Shown: piece after piece, positions 25,887 through 36,422 of the stretch
Numbering within the stretch: the first letter of the stretch is position 1
How the letters are laid out: each line of letters begins with the position of its first letter
Source of the DNA: Conchocele bisecta
Lineage: Eukaryota > Mollusca > Bivalvia > Lucinida > Thyasiridae
DNA length: 64,000 nucleotides
Direction of reading: 5' to 3'
Assembly (NCBI GenBank): GCA_029237695.1
Contig: CM055280.1
Location: forward strand, 31,663,102 to 31,727,101
Made by a program: the position numbers and the translations under genes
The notes under the pieces: model-generated
The model's input: the letters and a program-made list of their open reading frames with translations, nothing else
Told to the model about the DNA's origin: nothing
Databases searched by the model: none

Positions 25887-26094
25887 CAGAGTAGACCCTC
25901 TCTAAACCGGACACACAGGCAGTCTGTGTATCCTTAATTTTTATGAGATTCTTTGGTACATGTGTATGATGAAAATGGCTGTTCAAGTTCGCAAAGCACA
26001 GCCGCATACCTTGTCATAGTCATATGTTTTACAGTGGAACATCTCTAAACCGGACACCCTCCCGGGGTGTCCTGTTTAGATAGGTTCCACTCTG
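25887..26094. mobile_element. Pogo/Tigger-like MITE (family G, copy 2)
   Basis: Starts CAGAGTAGACCCTCTCTAAA and ends GGTTCCACTCTG. The right arm 26033-26094 is a hairpin (CAGTGGAACATCTCTAAACC with its inverse). It lies 13 bp from copy 1 in the same orientation. Confidence 0.75.
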
Positions 26095-26650
26095 TTTATT
26101 TCTCCAAAACCTAAATTATTTAATTTACAAATACTGCTGTCGCATTATATTATCGTGTGGGATACATTTAAATAATAAAATACATTTAATGCATAATTTA
26201 TTTAATATATTATGTAAAGGATATTCAAGATGGTCACGTAAAATGCGAAAAATGTCGCAAAATAATGTTCATCCATCTATATATACAGTATATAAATTTA
26301 CCCCAATACAAAGTAACCGAAATGATTGGGTACCTTCAACACATATTCGATGTAAGTTGTCTCTGCAGAACAGAGCCGTTGGCACACTATGAGAAAGCGT
26401 TCGCCACGCGTTTCCATCACGTTCGTACGCGTTAAATGTACCAGACCGCAATAATATAATTATGAGACAAGCCATGTGATTTTATACCCAATATCTCATG
26501 ATAAAACATTACACAAAAATATGATATTTTCCGTAAATGGCGTCGCACGTTGTCGAAATGTTAATACCGAATTCCGCATTTACCATGAAATTTTTTGTCA
26601 ACTGTTAAAACTGTATGTTGCAACTCACGTGTCAGTAAATGTACATGTAC
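26095..26650. other. Unassigned, with a diverged family C copy
   Basis: 26455-26610 resembles the left arm of foldback family C (GAGACAAGCCATGTGATTTTA, CCGAATTCCGCATTTACC) but is heavily diverged. No gene is recognised in the rest. Confidence 0.45.
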
Positions 26651-26652
26651 TT

Positions 26653-26836
26653 ACACCACCGCGTGCGCTAATCTTGCCAATTTGTGTCATTTTTTACTTC
26701 AAACTACTTGAATATTGCTCTTGAAGTCAAGCAGACGTGCTACAGCTCAGGCTCAGACAATCGAATTGCGTGATTGCGTGTTGGCCTTGGCAATAGATGT
26801 TCGGAAACCTTGATAATGTGGGCAGGATTTAAGCAG
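26653..26836. mobile_element. Palindromic element, family F (copy 2)
   Basis: Begins CACCACCGCGTGCGCTAATC and contains CTACAGCTCAGGCTCAGAC. It ends near GGGCAGGATTTAAGC. The order of blocks matches the better copy at 28714-28929. Confidence 0.65.
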
Positions 26837-26878
26837 ACTGTTGTGTACATTCAAGACGAGAACGTCCTTCCCTAATTT

Positions 26879-27118
26879 GTGGCTGTGACTGGAGAAATGG
26901 GGCTTATGATAAGTTGCGACCAGTATAACTTCTGATCAAATAACACACTTCTGTAGCTTGACAAGGATTTACATTACATATTAGAAGCAAGACGGCTGTG
27001 TCGTTGATAGAATGGCGAACAGTGCATATCCTGATCATACTGTGCAGATGCACAGGCTGATCTGGATCTACACTGGACGCAAAAGCTCAACAACCCAATT
27101 TCTCCATTCACAGCCACA
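26879..27118. mobile_element. Family B MITE (copy 3, best preserved)
   Basis: Left terminus TGTGGCTGTGACTGGAGAAA; right terminus AATTTCTCCATTCACAGCCA(CA) is its inverse. The right half carries GAACAGTGCATATCCTGATC, CACAGGCTGATCTGG and ATCTACACTGG. It is 240 bp with no coding capacity. This copy best defines the family boundaries. Confidence 0.88.
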
Positions 27119-27255
27119 TGGTGGCATTATTTATATTTACCTCTATCTCAAATGATGAGGGCAAGCCATAATATGTTGTAAACAAGTTTTAAATCTTCAC
27201 AATGAAGCAAAGTATTGCCTTGACATGTCGTCCTCGTATTCAACTAAGATGGAAA

Positions 27256-27912
27256 TTAAATGGGCATATCAGGACTTTTGAAAAAAATACTTTAATAAAA
27301 ACGTGTTTTCATAATGGCCGTGTGTAAATTGGTTTAATTGAAGTTTATTTGTTTGTTGGGTTTTAACGGCCTATCAAGAGCAAATGTCATTTATGGCTGG
27401 GTCAATAGATTTAGTACTAAATCCCATAAACAATAACAAATTATATTATTATTGGGGGGTGGGGGCGGTCCCCAATTCAGAATTGAATATTTACAATAAA
27501 AACAGTCTGCTGACAGGTCCTAGCCATAACAGAATCACTTGGCCCCCTCCCAAAAGCAGTAGGATCAGTAATAATCTTACTACTTTTATAATGGGCAATA
27601 ATCCAATTCAACTCCCAGGTAACATCAGATCCAAAGATAGAAACGTACCTGAGGGCCAAACCAGGCCAATCGTGATTTCTATAAGGCGGAACCCCTACCG
27701 TTAATTTACGCCGTCGCGTTCGCCAGACACAACCACCCATTTTTAATTGAAGACATATGACGGTACTAGGACAGCTGGCTTGTTTGCACTCATATAGCAG
27801 CAGACCTCATATCGTCATATATCTTCAAATAATATCTTCACTACGCAGTGTCACGATGAAAACACGTTTTAATATTTATTATTTTTCCAAAACTCTTGAT
27901 ATGCCCCTTTAA
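27256..27912. mobile_element. TTAA-flanked element with about 65-bp inverted termini
   Basis: Left end TTAAATGGGCATATC and right end (opposite strand) TTAAAGGGGCATATC continue as inverted repeats through AACGTGTTTTCAT. TTAA at both ends suggests a TTAA-targeting (piggyBac-like) mobiliser. The interior includes a SINE-like segment at 27345-27480 (GTTTTAACGGCC), probably a nested insertion or capture. The two opposing open frames at 27384-27740 show no domain. Confidence 0.8.
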
Positions 27913-27983
27913 AGGAACGGTATTTTTGTCAGATATCACGTTTCCGCTTTCAACGGCCACTGCCCAACTGGTCCATTTTCCCC

Positions 27984-28496
27984 TTAAAGGTAAATGCCAC
28001 TCAGTAGGCACAAAATGTTCTTTATAGGAATTAAATAAGTGTATAATCGTGTTATTATTCCACCAGTTCTAAAACTTACGAGTGCCCGTTATAGAGATAT
28101 AAATAATTTAGCAATATTTATTTTACTGATAGTGACTCGCGGTTGTATCAGGCTATTTTCATATGCAAATGAGGCATGTTATTTCTTTATCATTTATACC
28201 AATTAATAGAGTCACATGGAATAATAATAGTTTCCACATATTAAAAGGTATGGTCAATGCACATCAACAAATAAATACAGAGATTAAACTCGGTAATATT
28301 TGAAAGAAACACGGTTATCGCCCCTGATATCAGTGTGCAAACTTACGTCTGATATAAAATGTATAATAATTCCAATCAATACGTGGGAAAATGGTGAATG
28401 AATATTTATTTTGCCAGAAAATGTCTCGTATGATGTATTTGCTATAAATAAAATGTTGTGCCTATTGAATGTGCATGTACCTTTAATGGTCGCATT
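27984..28496. mobile_element. TTAA-flanked MITE (family A, copy 4)
   Basis: Left end TTAAAGGTAAATGCCACTCA, right end GAATGTGCATGTACCTTTAA. The interior matches the other copies in reverse order to copy 1. Intact TTAA on both sides. Confidence 0.85.
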
Positions 28497-28713
28497 TTTA
28501 TGGAATAAAAACAAATAGAAAGAAGCAAATATTAATTTACAATAATTTTATTCGCTTTAAAATATAATTGGGTGGTAATTATAAGAAATAAACATGGTTT
28601 TAGAATGTGTTGGGATATAAGCAAATAAAAGTCCCACGCTACGGGCTGAAGGTTTTCAGTGTGCATGTATAACCGGATACATAGCAAAATATCGTATATT
28701 CTTAAAAGATACA

Positions 28714-28929
28714 TACACCACCAACTACGTTAATCTGGTCCATATGTCAACGTTTCTAAACGAGCATTGGCATGACTATCAACTCGCAATCAAGCAGTTT
28801 CATTTGCTGTGCCTGTGCTTTAGTACAGCTCAGACTCAGCCAATCAAGCTGCTTTCCTTCAAATAAATATTTAAGTGTTTTGTGATAAAGAAATTGACAA
28901 ATATTGGCAAGATTAGCGCAGGTGGTGAT
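28714..28929. mobile_element. Palindromic MITE, family F (best copy)
   Basis: Outer ends are inverted: CACCACCAACTACGTTAATC at the left and GATTAGCGCAGGTGGTG at the right. An inner palindrome follows: CAAGCAGTTTCATTTGCTG faces CAGCCAATCAAGCTGC across GCTTTAGTACAGC. No coding capacity. Related copies: 26653, 30355, 32036, 63287 and a fragment at 12480. Confidence 0.78.
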
Positions 28930-28978
28930 GTAGATAAATGAATTACAATATACAAGTCATGTGTTGGGTGGTCTCATT

Positions 28979-29200
28979 CATATGGAAGCGTCCTGGTGCC
29001 GATGTTGAACTATTTGTATCTCCTAATTAGGGATACTATCTCCTAATTATGAGTTAGTATCTCCTAATTATGAGTTAGTATCTCCTAATTAGGACATAGT
29101 ATCTCTTAATTAGGATTTACTGTATCTCAATTATGACTTAGTATTCCATAATTATGACTTAAACAGATTTCAGCATCTGACACCAGGAAGCTTCCATATA
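28979..29200. mobile_element. MITE with an internal 24-bp minisatellite
   Basis: Inverted termini of about 30 bp: ATATGGAAGCGTCCTGGTG at the left, CACCAGGAAGCTTCCATAT at the right, with ATTC on both outer sides as a possible target duplication. The interior (about 29018-29160) is six or seven tandem units of roughly 24 bp around AGTATCTCCTAATTATGAG. No gene. Confidence 0.8.
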
Positions 29201-29930
29201 TTCATGTTTTCTCGATATACATGCATGATAATGTCACCATCTTTTCTTTTCTGTTCGCCGTATTTATCAGGTAAATTGCGATGAATTGACAGAAGACACC
29301 CCGACTGATAAAGGAGTGCCGTTAGTCAGTTAGTTATATTTTATTAAAGGATAGGACTTGTCTCGCAGATCTTCCATACCCGGTAAATTACTGCCGTATC
29401 ATGCACTGACAACATGCGCTAATCCGGGTCACAACTGCTACCTGTACTACTTTTCCAGACGTTGCATTGGTCGGACGAAGTCACATGACGTTACCGAATT
29501 ACTCCAGTTTAATGACGCAACTCCGCCTTCTTTTTACAGAAAACTATGTTTTCCAAGTATGTTCCATACATTTTTACCTGATAAATATATTATGCTACAT
29601 GTCGATTCTGATAGTTATGTACCGCTATCGGTGAAAATTGAAATAACCCAGCAGTCGTACTAGATTCATATATATTTAATTAAACCACTTGTATGCCTGT
29701 CGTTTCTTTCAGCGCATTGTTTTCGTTATTTGGAATTAGAAAATTATATGTTCATTATAAAACGAAATCGATGTCAAAATGTGTACTTCATTAAAACGAT
29801 ATTTTCATTGGATAAGAAAACCAGATAACGGTAAGCGGTTCTGACGTTTGTAAACGGGAAAACTGTGGTTTAATTGGCTAATAGGAGCACAGGACAGGAA
29901 ACGCGCGGGGCCAAATGTGTGAACCACGTC
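29201..29930. other. Unassigned sequence
   Basis: The frame at 29358-29663 (101 residues) has no recognisable domain, signal or splice context. Otherwise nothing is seen. Confidence 0.45.
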
Positions 29931-30010
29931 ACTTCTACTTGCGGGAAGTAACTCTGAATAATACTCCCGTATCGTCCTGGCAGAGTTACTTCCAGCAACT
30001 AGTTCCGTCC
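29931..30010. repeat. Inverted CAGAGTTACTTCC pair
   Basis: GGAAGTAACTCTG and CAGAGTTACTTCC face each other across about 30 bp, with an inverted TACTCCCGTA-type core. Resembles the inverted pair at 19840-19905; probably a small foldback element. Confidence 0.55.
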
Positions 30011-30224
30011 AGTTTCCAAGTGGAACAAACGGAAACGCTACTGTACCACACGAATCCATTAACATAAATGCAATCAAAATATATAACAAGGCAAGGATAA
30101 CAGGAAATAAATACGCTATCTATGAAATACATTACACACAGATAAATGTACAAAGCATGGAGCGACATAACAATCTGTCCACCACTTTAGTGAAAATGTA
30201 AACCTAATAATAGTAGGATACAAG

Positions 30225-30478
30225 GTGCCATTGCATCTAAGCCAAGCAGATGTGCGATATCTCATTATACATGTCGATGGTCTATTAACATAAGGTCGTA
30301 AGTGCTATGCTTTAGCATAGCAGTTACGACCTTATGTTGCTAGACCATCGATATATGTTCCTGCTATGCTCAGGCTCAGTCAATCAAGCTGCTTGATTTG
30401 AATAAAAATATTCAGGTATATGTATGCATTTTGAAATAATAATACATATTAGCAAAATTAGCGCAGGCAAAAGTGCAG
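30225..30478. mobile_element. Family F element (copy 3) beside a long perfect hairpin
   Basis: About 30275-30350 is a near-perfect hairpin: GATGGTCTA, ACATAAGGTCGTAA and GCTATGCT are mirrored around TTTAGC. It is followed by the family F inner motif GCTCAGGCTCAGTCAATC and the terminus AAAATTAGCGCAGGC at about 30470. Confidence 0.6.
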
Positions 30479-31152
30479 GTCGGAAAAGTGGCGGTCAGAT
30501 TCTAATGGCATGCCCAATAGGTAGGGATAAAACAAAAATGCGTCCCTATTCCACGGCAACACACGTACACATGCAATACTCGCCGCACATTCATACCAGA
30601 GCTTAAACGTACAACGCAATACATGTACTACTGTCTGTTTCATAAAACTTGCAAACAAGCGATTTAGAAGTAGCCTTCTTTGTCATCTTTAAAAGTCGGC
30701 CAAAATTAAACAATTTCCCTATTGGATATTACCATGGGGAAATGAGATTTGAAGAGTGGTGATGTTTCGAAAACAAATATATATTTTTTTTAAATCGTTC
30801 CACTAACTCAGAAATCAGGAACATTAGTGGTCATACATGTAAGAGTTTCTTTTTGGTGAAACAGCAATGCCATTTGTCACATGTTACATATATGTTTGTA
30901 ATAGTATCAATATTTGACCGAATTAATTTTACAAACAATAGGCTTATTCTTAAATGTTCCTTAACAATCAATTGCAATATTGTCCATATATCCATACCGA
31001 ATGGACAGTTTTAATTGAAACAGACGGCAGCCAATCCTGTGTTGATTCTGGTTGTCAGCATCAGTTTATAATGTACAGAAATTACGTCACATTTACGTCA
31101 TATGTTACAGTTCCGAAAAAAAGTGAAAACAAATAAGTTAATGGATGTTTTT
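30479..31152. other. Unassigned sequence
   Basis: No coding exon or repeat is recognised. Confidence 0.5.
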
Positions 31153-31278
31153 TTCCACTCTGTTATAATACATTACAAAATAAGTTAAATGCACATTTGT
31201 AATTGTTTAACTCCATATTATAACGCATTACATATTGCAATTCAATGGGTTATATGTGTTATAACAGAGAGTTAAAAC
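31153..31278. repeat. Small foldback with CACTCTGTTATAA termini
   Basis: CCACTCTGTTATAATACATT at the left is mirrored by ATGTGTTATAACAGAGAGT at the right, around an AT-rich centre. Confidence 0.55.
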
Positions 31279-31734
31279 ATTCATTACATTGTAACTTATA
31301 TTTGTTTCATGTACTGATACGTTTAGGCGTATTTAATGCATTTTTAGACCTTGGTCCGTTACTTCAACATGTGGGATCGAATGCCACATTCTCAATGTAC
31401 ACATCACGATTGACACGTTTCAAAACTAAGTACATGTATTGTAATTGTGTACATGTATGCACAAACGTCCTCAATTGCATGTAAGCATGACATAAAACTG
31501 TACATCGCTGACGCATCATACAGACTCAAACTAAAGACTGTCATTTATTCTCTGTGTGGATGAACTCCGTTAGTGTTCTAACATGCGCATGCGTGATTTG
31601 CCAGAAACCGGTAGCATATCTTTGCATTCTGGCTAATAATCAACATCCGGGAATGGAAGGCTTTCTATAGCCAATTCCCGCCGTTTAATTTAAGATAAAT
31701 TGTAAATAATCAACATCCATCATTAAACTTTCCA
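31279..31734. other. Unassigned sequence
   Basis: A CAACATCC(G/A) motif repeats near 31641 and 31710. Nothing else is recognised. Confidence 0.45.
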
Positions 31735-31963
31735 GGGGCCCGTTTCACTAAACTTCGTACGACTAAAATGAACATTTAGGATCGTCTGGAAATCTCTATT
31801 GATGGATTTACATCTAAATTTATCGAGCATATGCTACTATGATCAATCCATGTAAATCCAATAAGTGTTCACAACAAAATATCGTTAATGTCAAATGTAC
31901 AGACTATCATAATTTTGCACTTACGAATATTGTAGTCGTGCGAAGTTTAGTTAAACGGCCCCC
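31735..31963. mobile_element. MITE with GGGGCCCGTTTCACTAA termini (family H, complete)
   Basis: Left terminus GGGGCCCGTTTCACTAAACT followed by TCGTACGACTA; right terminus is inverted (TAGTCGTGCGAAGTTTAG, then AAACGGCCCCC). About 229 bp with no coding frame. A truncated copy is at 14069. Confidence 0.85.
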
Positions 31964-32035
31964 AAGTACCTAACTGCACAATGATCAAATACAAACTGAT
32001 TGTTTGCTGAATAAGGCATTGACGTTGACATACAA

Positions 32036-32330
32036 TCGCCTGCGTTAATCTAGCCCATATATCAACGTTTCTGAATATCTATTGGCGATTTCAAAACGCA
32101 GAAGTTTCATTGGCTGAGCCTGACCTGTTTCACAGCACAGGCTCAACCAATCAAACTGCTTGTTTTCAAGCATATAATTTGAGCCGAGATGTCAACGTTT
32201 CTGAAAAATGTTTGCAATTTCAACGCGCAAACAAGAATTTTGATTCACTGAGTGCAAGCTGTACTACACCTCAGGCTCAACCAATTAAACTGCTTGGTTT
32301 CAAGCACAATATTCGAGTCAAGATGTCAAG
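32036..32330. mobile_element. Family F element (copy 4), with partial tandem repeat
   Basis: Starts GCCTGCGTTAATCTAGCCC; contains GGCTGAGCCTGACCTG facing CAGGCTCAACCAATCAAACT. The second half (AGGCTCAACCAATTAAACTG at 32271) repeats the inner motif, so two partial copies overlap or were duplicated. Minor open frames here are incidental. Confidence 0.65.
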
Positions 32331-32345
32331 TACACGATATTTCCG

Positions 32346-32513
32346 ACGGAAATGTAACAATAACGTTCGACCATGTCGAGCCGTGGGTAAACGTTTGCCA
32401 TGTCACTCGGGAACTGTTTGAACTCTCGGCCTACGGCCTTGGGGTTCAAACAGTTCCCCCGTGCCACGTCACACGTTTACCCAAGGCTGGGCATTGTCGA
32501 ACGCTATATTCGA
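32346..32513. mobile_element. Foldback element with about 65-bp arms
   Basis: CGTTCGACCATGTCGAGCC, GGGTAAACGTTTGCC and GGGAACTGTTTGAAC on the left are mirrored on the right, around a centre CGGCCTACGGCC at about 32430. Confidence 0.75.
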
Positions 32514-32733
32514 GAACTACATTGACTTCAAACAAACGTCAGTGTTATGACACAATGTACGCAAGTCAGGGTTTCTGTCAGTTGAAATGAACACCAAGCA
32601 CTGGTATAAATATAATACTAGGTTAGTGACTTTTGATATCAAGTTTATCCGACTCGCCTTAGGAAACGGTAGGAATTTCATCACCATGTCTGATAACTTT
32701 CGTATCAAAGGACACTAGCCGGTATTCTGTATA

Positions 32734-32950
32734 ATACATTGGAACCTTTGTAAAGCGGACACCAAGGCAACCTCTGCGATCTTATTTTTGATGGGTTTCT
32801 TGATCATTTATCCCAGATGTTAATGTATGTTCATGATTGCAAATCACGCCAATACATTTCAGAATGGTCATATGCCTAATTTACAGTGGAACCTAAACCG
32901 GACACCCTGGGGACCTCCCAGGGTGTCCGGTTTAGAGAGGTTTCACTGTA
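32734..32950. mobile_element. Pogo/Tigger-like MITE (family G, copy 3)
   Basis: TA-bounded. The left end CATTGGAACCTTTGTAAAGC is decayed. The right arm (32885-32950) is a perfect hairpin, CCGGACACCCTGGG against CCCAGGGTGTCCGG. The interior aligns with copy 1 (CTGCGATC, GATGGGTTTC, GAATGGTCATA). Confidence 0.8.
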
Positions 32951-33240
32951 GTTAGTATAACATAATTATTAAGGACTTTAAACAGTAGGTTTTTACGCCG
33001 TGCAAGATGGATGGTAAATACAACTACTACGATGTCCTGTTATTGTCATTTTACATCGTCACATTCTATACTTATGAGATATCAGATTAGAGATTAACAC
33101 TTATCGGAAGATTGAGACTGAGACCCGCATTCGCGCCTCGCGTTGTAGCATCCTCGCGATGTGATCTGTTGATGTGTTAATCGCGAATGTGAGATTGGGA
33201 ATTGTAAAGTGGCCCTAACAGGACACCGTCAACACTTCTT
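32951..33240 (-). other. Probable 3' UTR and downstream region of the sushi gene
   Basis: This follows the stop codon of the minus-strand gene. I found no convincing minus-strand AATAAA here, so the transcript end cannot be placed. Confidence 0.35.
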
Positions 33241-33317
33241 TTACAGATGGAACATCAGCGATACAAGGCCACACACGCAGATGAGAACGACACCGCTCAC
33301 GATGGATGCAGCAGCTC
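33241..33317 (-). CDS. Terminal exon: transmembrane segment of sushi-domain protein
   Basis: Last coding exon on the minus strand. The acceptor CCAACAG ends at 33318 and the exon opens with GA, completing a codon begun by the upstream exon (phase 1). It encodes 24 further residues then TAA at 33243-33241. The peptide is a single hydrophobic helix, including AAASIVSGVVLICVCGLVSL, followed by only MFHL. This predicts a type I membrane protein with almost no cytoplasmic tail. The phase fits the donor of the sushi exon at 34228-34407 exactly, 910 bp upstream. I infer they are adjacent exons of one gene; the link is from phase and strand only. Confidence 0.7.
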
Positions 33318-34227
33318 CTGTTGGTAAATACAAGATAGACAATTATTGAATAACTGTTACATGTACCACAGGAATAAACGGTAATTCTGTTAGCATTTAT
33401 CGTGAACATAAATTAACAGAGAAAAGATACTGGATGAAAAATAACTGGAGATAAAACTGCAACAGAACACTATCAGGGCATTGTATCGCGTGCAGTCAGA
33501 ACGACATGGTCATGCCATGACACGACATCATTTGTTTGTACAGTATAGCTCACGTGCATGTAATAAATAAACGGTACTCGATTCTCTATGAAAGTTGTAC
33601 GTTGCTATAATACAAATAATACTGATAATAGTAATATAGTCTTTATGTACATAGTGTGGAACATTTAGTTAAAAACTTCATGGTTCATATAAGAATGTGT
33701 CACATAAATTTAGGAACTTTTTAGGACTTTTTTAGGGACAAATTAAGCAAATTTAGGGTAAATTCGTCTGCGATCTGGGGGCTACCATTGTTGTTGTTGT
33801 TGTTGTTCATTAAATTCAATAAAACTTATAAATGTAAAATGTTTGCTGCCTTCACTCATTCTGTTATTGAGACTTGTCCGGCTGATCAGGGTACATACTG
33901 TTCGCAGACAATATTGTCAAGGACTATACTGGTCACAGTGAAATATTCTCGTAACAATGTATATAGCACAACGAAGTCGATGACTTGTGTGTTTTATGGG
34001 TTCTCTAAAAGTTATATTATCAGAGTATTATAATCACTTTCATGAATAATCGAATATAGTCACGTGCTCTAAATGTGTATGTACATTATGCGGCTATTTA
34101 TTGCAATTCCCACACATACTGAGATATTGATATTGACAATATTGAGTGATGCAGCGCAACATCTTCAATCGGACACCCTGGGGAATGCCCTAGGATGTTC
34201 GGTTAGAACATGCTCCACTCTGTATAC
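33318..34227 (-). other. Inferred intron of the sushi gene
   Basis: 910 bp between the transmembrane exon and the sushi exon. It holds a GTTGTTGTTGTT microsatellite at about 33787-33808 and a decayed family G element end at 34150-34220 (TCGGACACCCTGGGGAATGC). Confidence 0.55.
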
Positions 34228-34407
34228 CAGCGACACAAGTTGGCAGCGCAGTCCAGGCTCCTGTGTTGTCACACGTGATTGTGGTACTGGCCCCGCCCGT
34301 GCTGAACCCCGGATCGCAAGTGATGGTGGCCGTGGCTTGGTATTTCGTTACTCCGGAGCTGTCTAATGTCGTTGTGCCATTTGATGGATTAGACGGCGCA
34401 CCACAGT
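34228..34407 (-). CDS. CCP/sushi-domain exon
   Basis: A 180-bp exon on the minus strand, with acceptor TCTATAG before 34407 and donor GTATAC after 34228. Both boundaries are phase 1, the classic symmetric arrangement for complement-control modules. The translation is a complete sushi domain: it opens CGAPSNPSNG, has ITCDPGF around Cys2, ITCDNTGAW around Cys3 with the conserved Trp, and closes LPTC with Cys4. The family uses C1-C3 and C2-C4 disulfides and mediates extracellular binding. Downstream it splices in phase to a transmembrane exon. The product is probably a membrane-anchored multi-sushi protein (adhesion, complement-like or lectin-receptor type); the specific function is unknown. Confidence 0.85.
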
Positions 34408-34474
34408 CTATAGAGACACGATGGGTTTGTGGATTTTACATGTGAAAACGTGGGCTTACATGTATATAGTAAAT

Positions 34475-34597
34475 ACATGGTTAGTACCATCGAATATAAA
34501 ATATATTCGTTTGAGACTTAGACAGCTTTGGCGAGTCCCTATAAAGTTGTCGGGTCGAAACCAAATATAGTTTATATTCGACGGCACTAATCATGTA
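34475..34597. mobile_element. Small MITE with ACATGGTTAGTACCATCGAA termini
   Basis: ACATGGTTAGTACCATCGAA and TTCGACGGCACTAATCATGT are inverted about 120 bp apart, each with ATATAAA or TTTATAT inside. No coding capacity. Confidence 0.65.
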
Positions 34598-36310
34598 TGT
34601 AATTTCTTATTAACCTCATAACTAACCGTAATAAAACCGTTTGAATTGTTTGATGGTCGTTCCCCCTCCAACCATTTGGCGTCCACGCTATGTAGATTCT
34701 GTATTGTATCTGATTAAATCTCCGATTTATTTACGATGAGCTTCAATATTGGCTGCTTTTAGACTACACAGTTGTCATAATAGGCATTGCAATCATAATG
34801 GACATATCCATGTCGTTGGTTACGTCGCATATATTGTAAAAATAGAAAAAAATCAGCTGAACCGACACCGATTTCTATTTTAATATTCGCCGGAACAATT
34901 TCAATATATGATGTGCTTATACAATGAATAGTATATAATATGTGTGATGATTTAATAACGAAAGCGAGAAATTACTGGATACTGGACGCTAGTCCAGTGA
35001 CAGTTATTGTCGCTGAAGAACGGCCGGGAGAAATCGCCTAGTAGGGGGCATTTGGGCAGGTTTTATTACGGAAAACTCAACACATAACTTTTCATGAAAT
35101 TTCCACCATAAGGCCACACTTTGGTGCTCTACGTGTTGACATGCACAGCTAATGGGAACAAATGTTAGAAAATCGTGTTTTGGGACAATTTGTGCCCGCT
35201 TTTGGATGGGAACAGCCATTATGGTCGATAAATGGAACAGCCAGGCACTTCACCATTTGTATTTTCTGCAGTAAAAAATAGTTCCACATTTGATAAAAAG
35301 ATTTCTCAGGTACAGACTCTGTAATTGTACAAACTAATACAAATCAAAGTACTGAAAGTACTGACTGACGGGAGACAAGTAGCCACTTGTGAATTTGCAT
35401 ACTCAGAAATTCCTTGTTAGAAATATATTCGATGTTGATTATTGGATGTACAATCTGCAAATTTGGAGAACTTGATCAGTTACTGGTGTTTGTAAAATAC
35501 AGCCTGCTCTAAACACAAATAGGTTGATGAAGCAAAGGTGCTTTATGTCCGACTAATAAACCGTTTTACGAGGTATATTGCAGACGTATTATGTGAAATA
35601 TTTTCAAAATTATGACTGGGCGTAGGCCTACAATCGTGTATGCTGCATGAACGGCAAAATGTTTTCATGAATTTTGTTTCGCTCACCCAGAGGGTAATTT
35701 TTCAATTGCCCGTAAACCACAATATGAAAAATAAATGGCCTTCGACGTCGTATTGCGACTGAATGGTACACGATACGGGCGGGGGGTGGGGGGGGGGGGG
35801 GGCGGGGGGCGTCTCATTAACAGCAATTTGTTCTCTTCAAAAGTAAAGTTGGGCATGCCAACTATTTTACACATAATGTTGAGCATTGTCGTTGCTATTA
35901 ATAACTTGCTTTCAGTTCACTCGCTGACATTAAATGTCACCTGACTGTTGTTAATTGCGAACGCAAATTGAGCCTATTGAGACGTCCCCCGATGAACAGA
36001 GAGCCACTTCCGAAAGTAGACCCGTGCAAACGGTCAGAATCACGATCCCAATAGCGTGGAGACAGTATGTCTCCCGCCAATAATACACAGGATTGATAAA
36101 TAAAACCAATTGTGCCGTCTGTTCTTTGATTACTTCAGTACTTATAGTGCTTTCATTAATTACTTCCCACCGTTTGGTAGCAATTAGTTATCTCCCTTGC
36201 AGTTCTTAGTCGCCATTTGCTATCCAGCAACTTTTCTTCATTCGACGTCCTTAAAACGTTAAATGCACAACTTTAGCCCCAACCACACCACAAGGTATGT
36301 TCTTCACATT
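34598..36310. other. Unassigned sequence with a poly-G tract
   Basis: No exon or clear element is seen in about 1.7 kb. 35778-35808 is an almost pure G run of about 30 bases with two interrupting C and one T. It gives glycine-rich and proline-rich frames that I do not believe are genes. Confidence 0.5.
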
Positions 36311-36315
36311 ATTTG

Positions 36316-36421
36316 TGTTGTATACCCTGTATTGAGGGTGTGTGAGCCTTAGCTTAACCACTGAGCTGTGGGATGAGTGAAACAACAAGACGTGTTTACT
36401 GCTTGGATATATTACTAAGAC
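36316..36421 (-). repeat. Gypsy 3' LTR, outer part
   Basis: Matches 44442-44547 with two substitutions, starts TGTTGTATACC and stops at CTAAGAC, where the DNA transposon begins. Confidence 0.93.
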
Positions 36422-36422
36422 C

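Noticed and set aside
29805..30089. 94-residue minus-strand frame with a hydrophobic start that might be a signal peptide
   Set aside because: It overlaps an inverted CAGAGTTACTTCC repeat pair and has no recognisable domain or clear splice donor.
32110..32590. Two overlapping plus-strand frames of about 100 residues
   Set aside because: They span family F and a foldback element whose arms explain the open frames.
35683..35944. Proline- and glycine-rich opposing frames
   Set aside because: Products of the poly-G tract.
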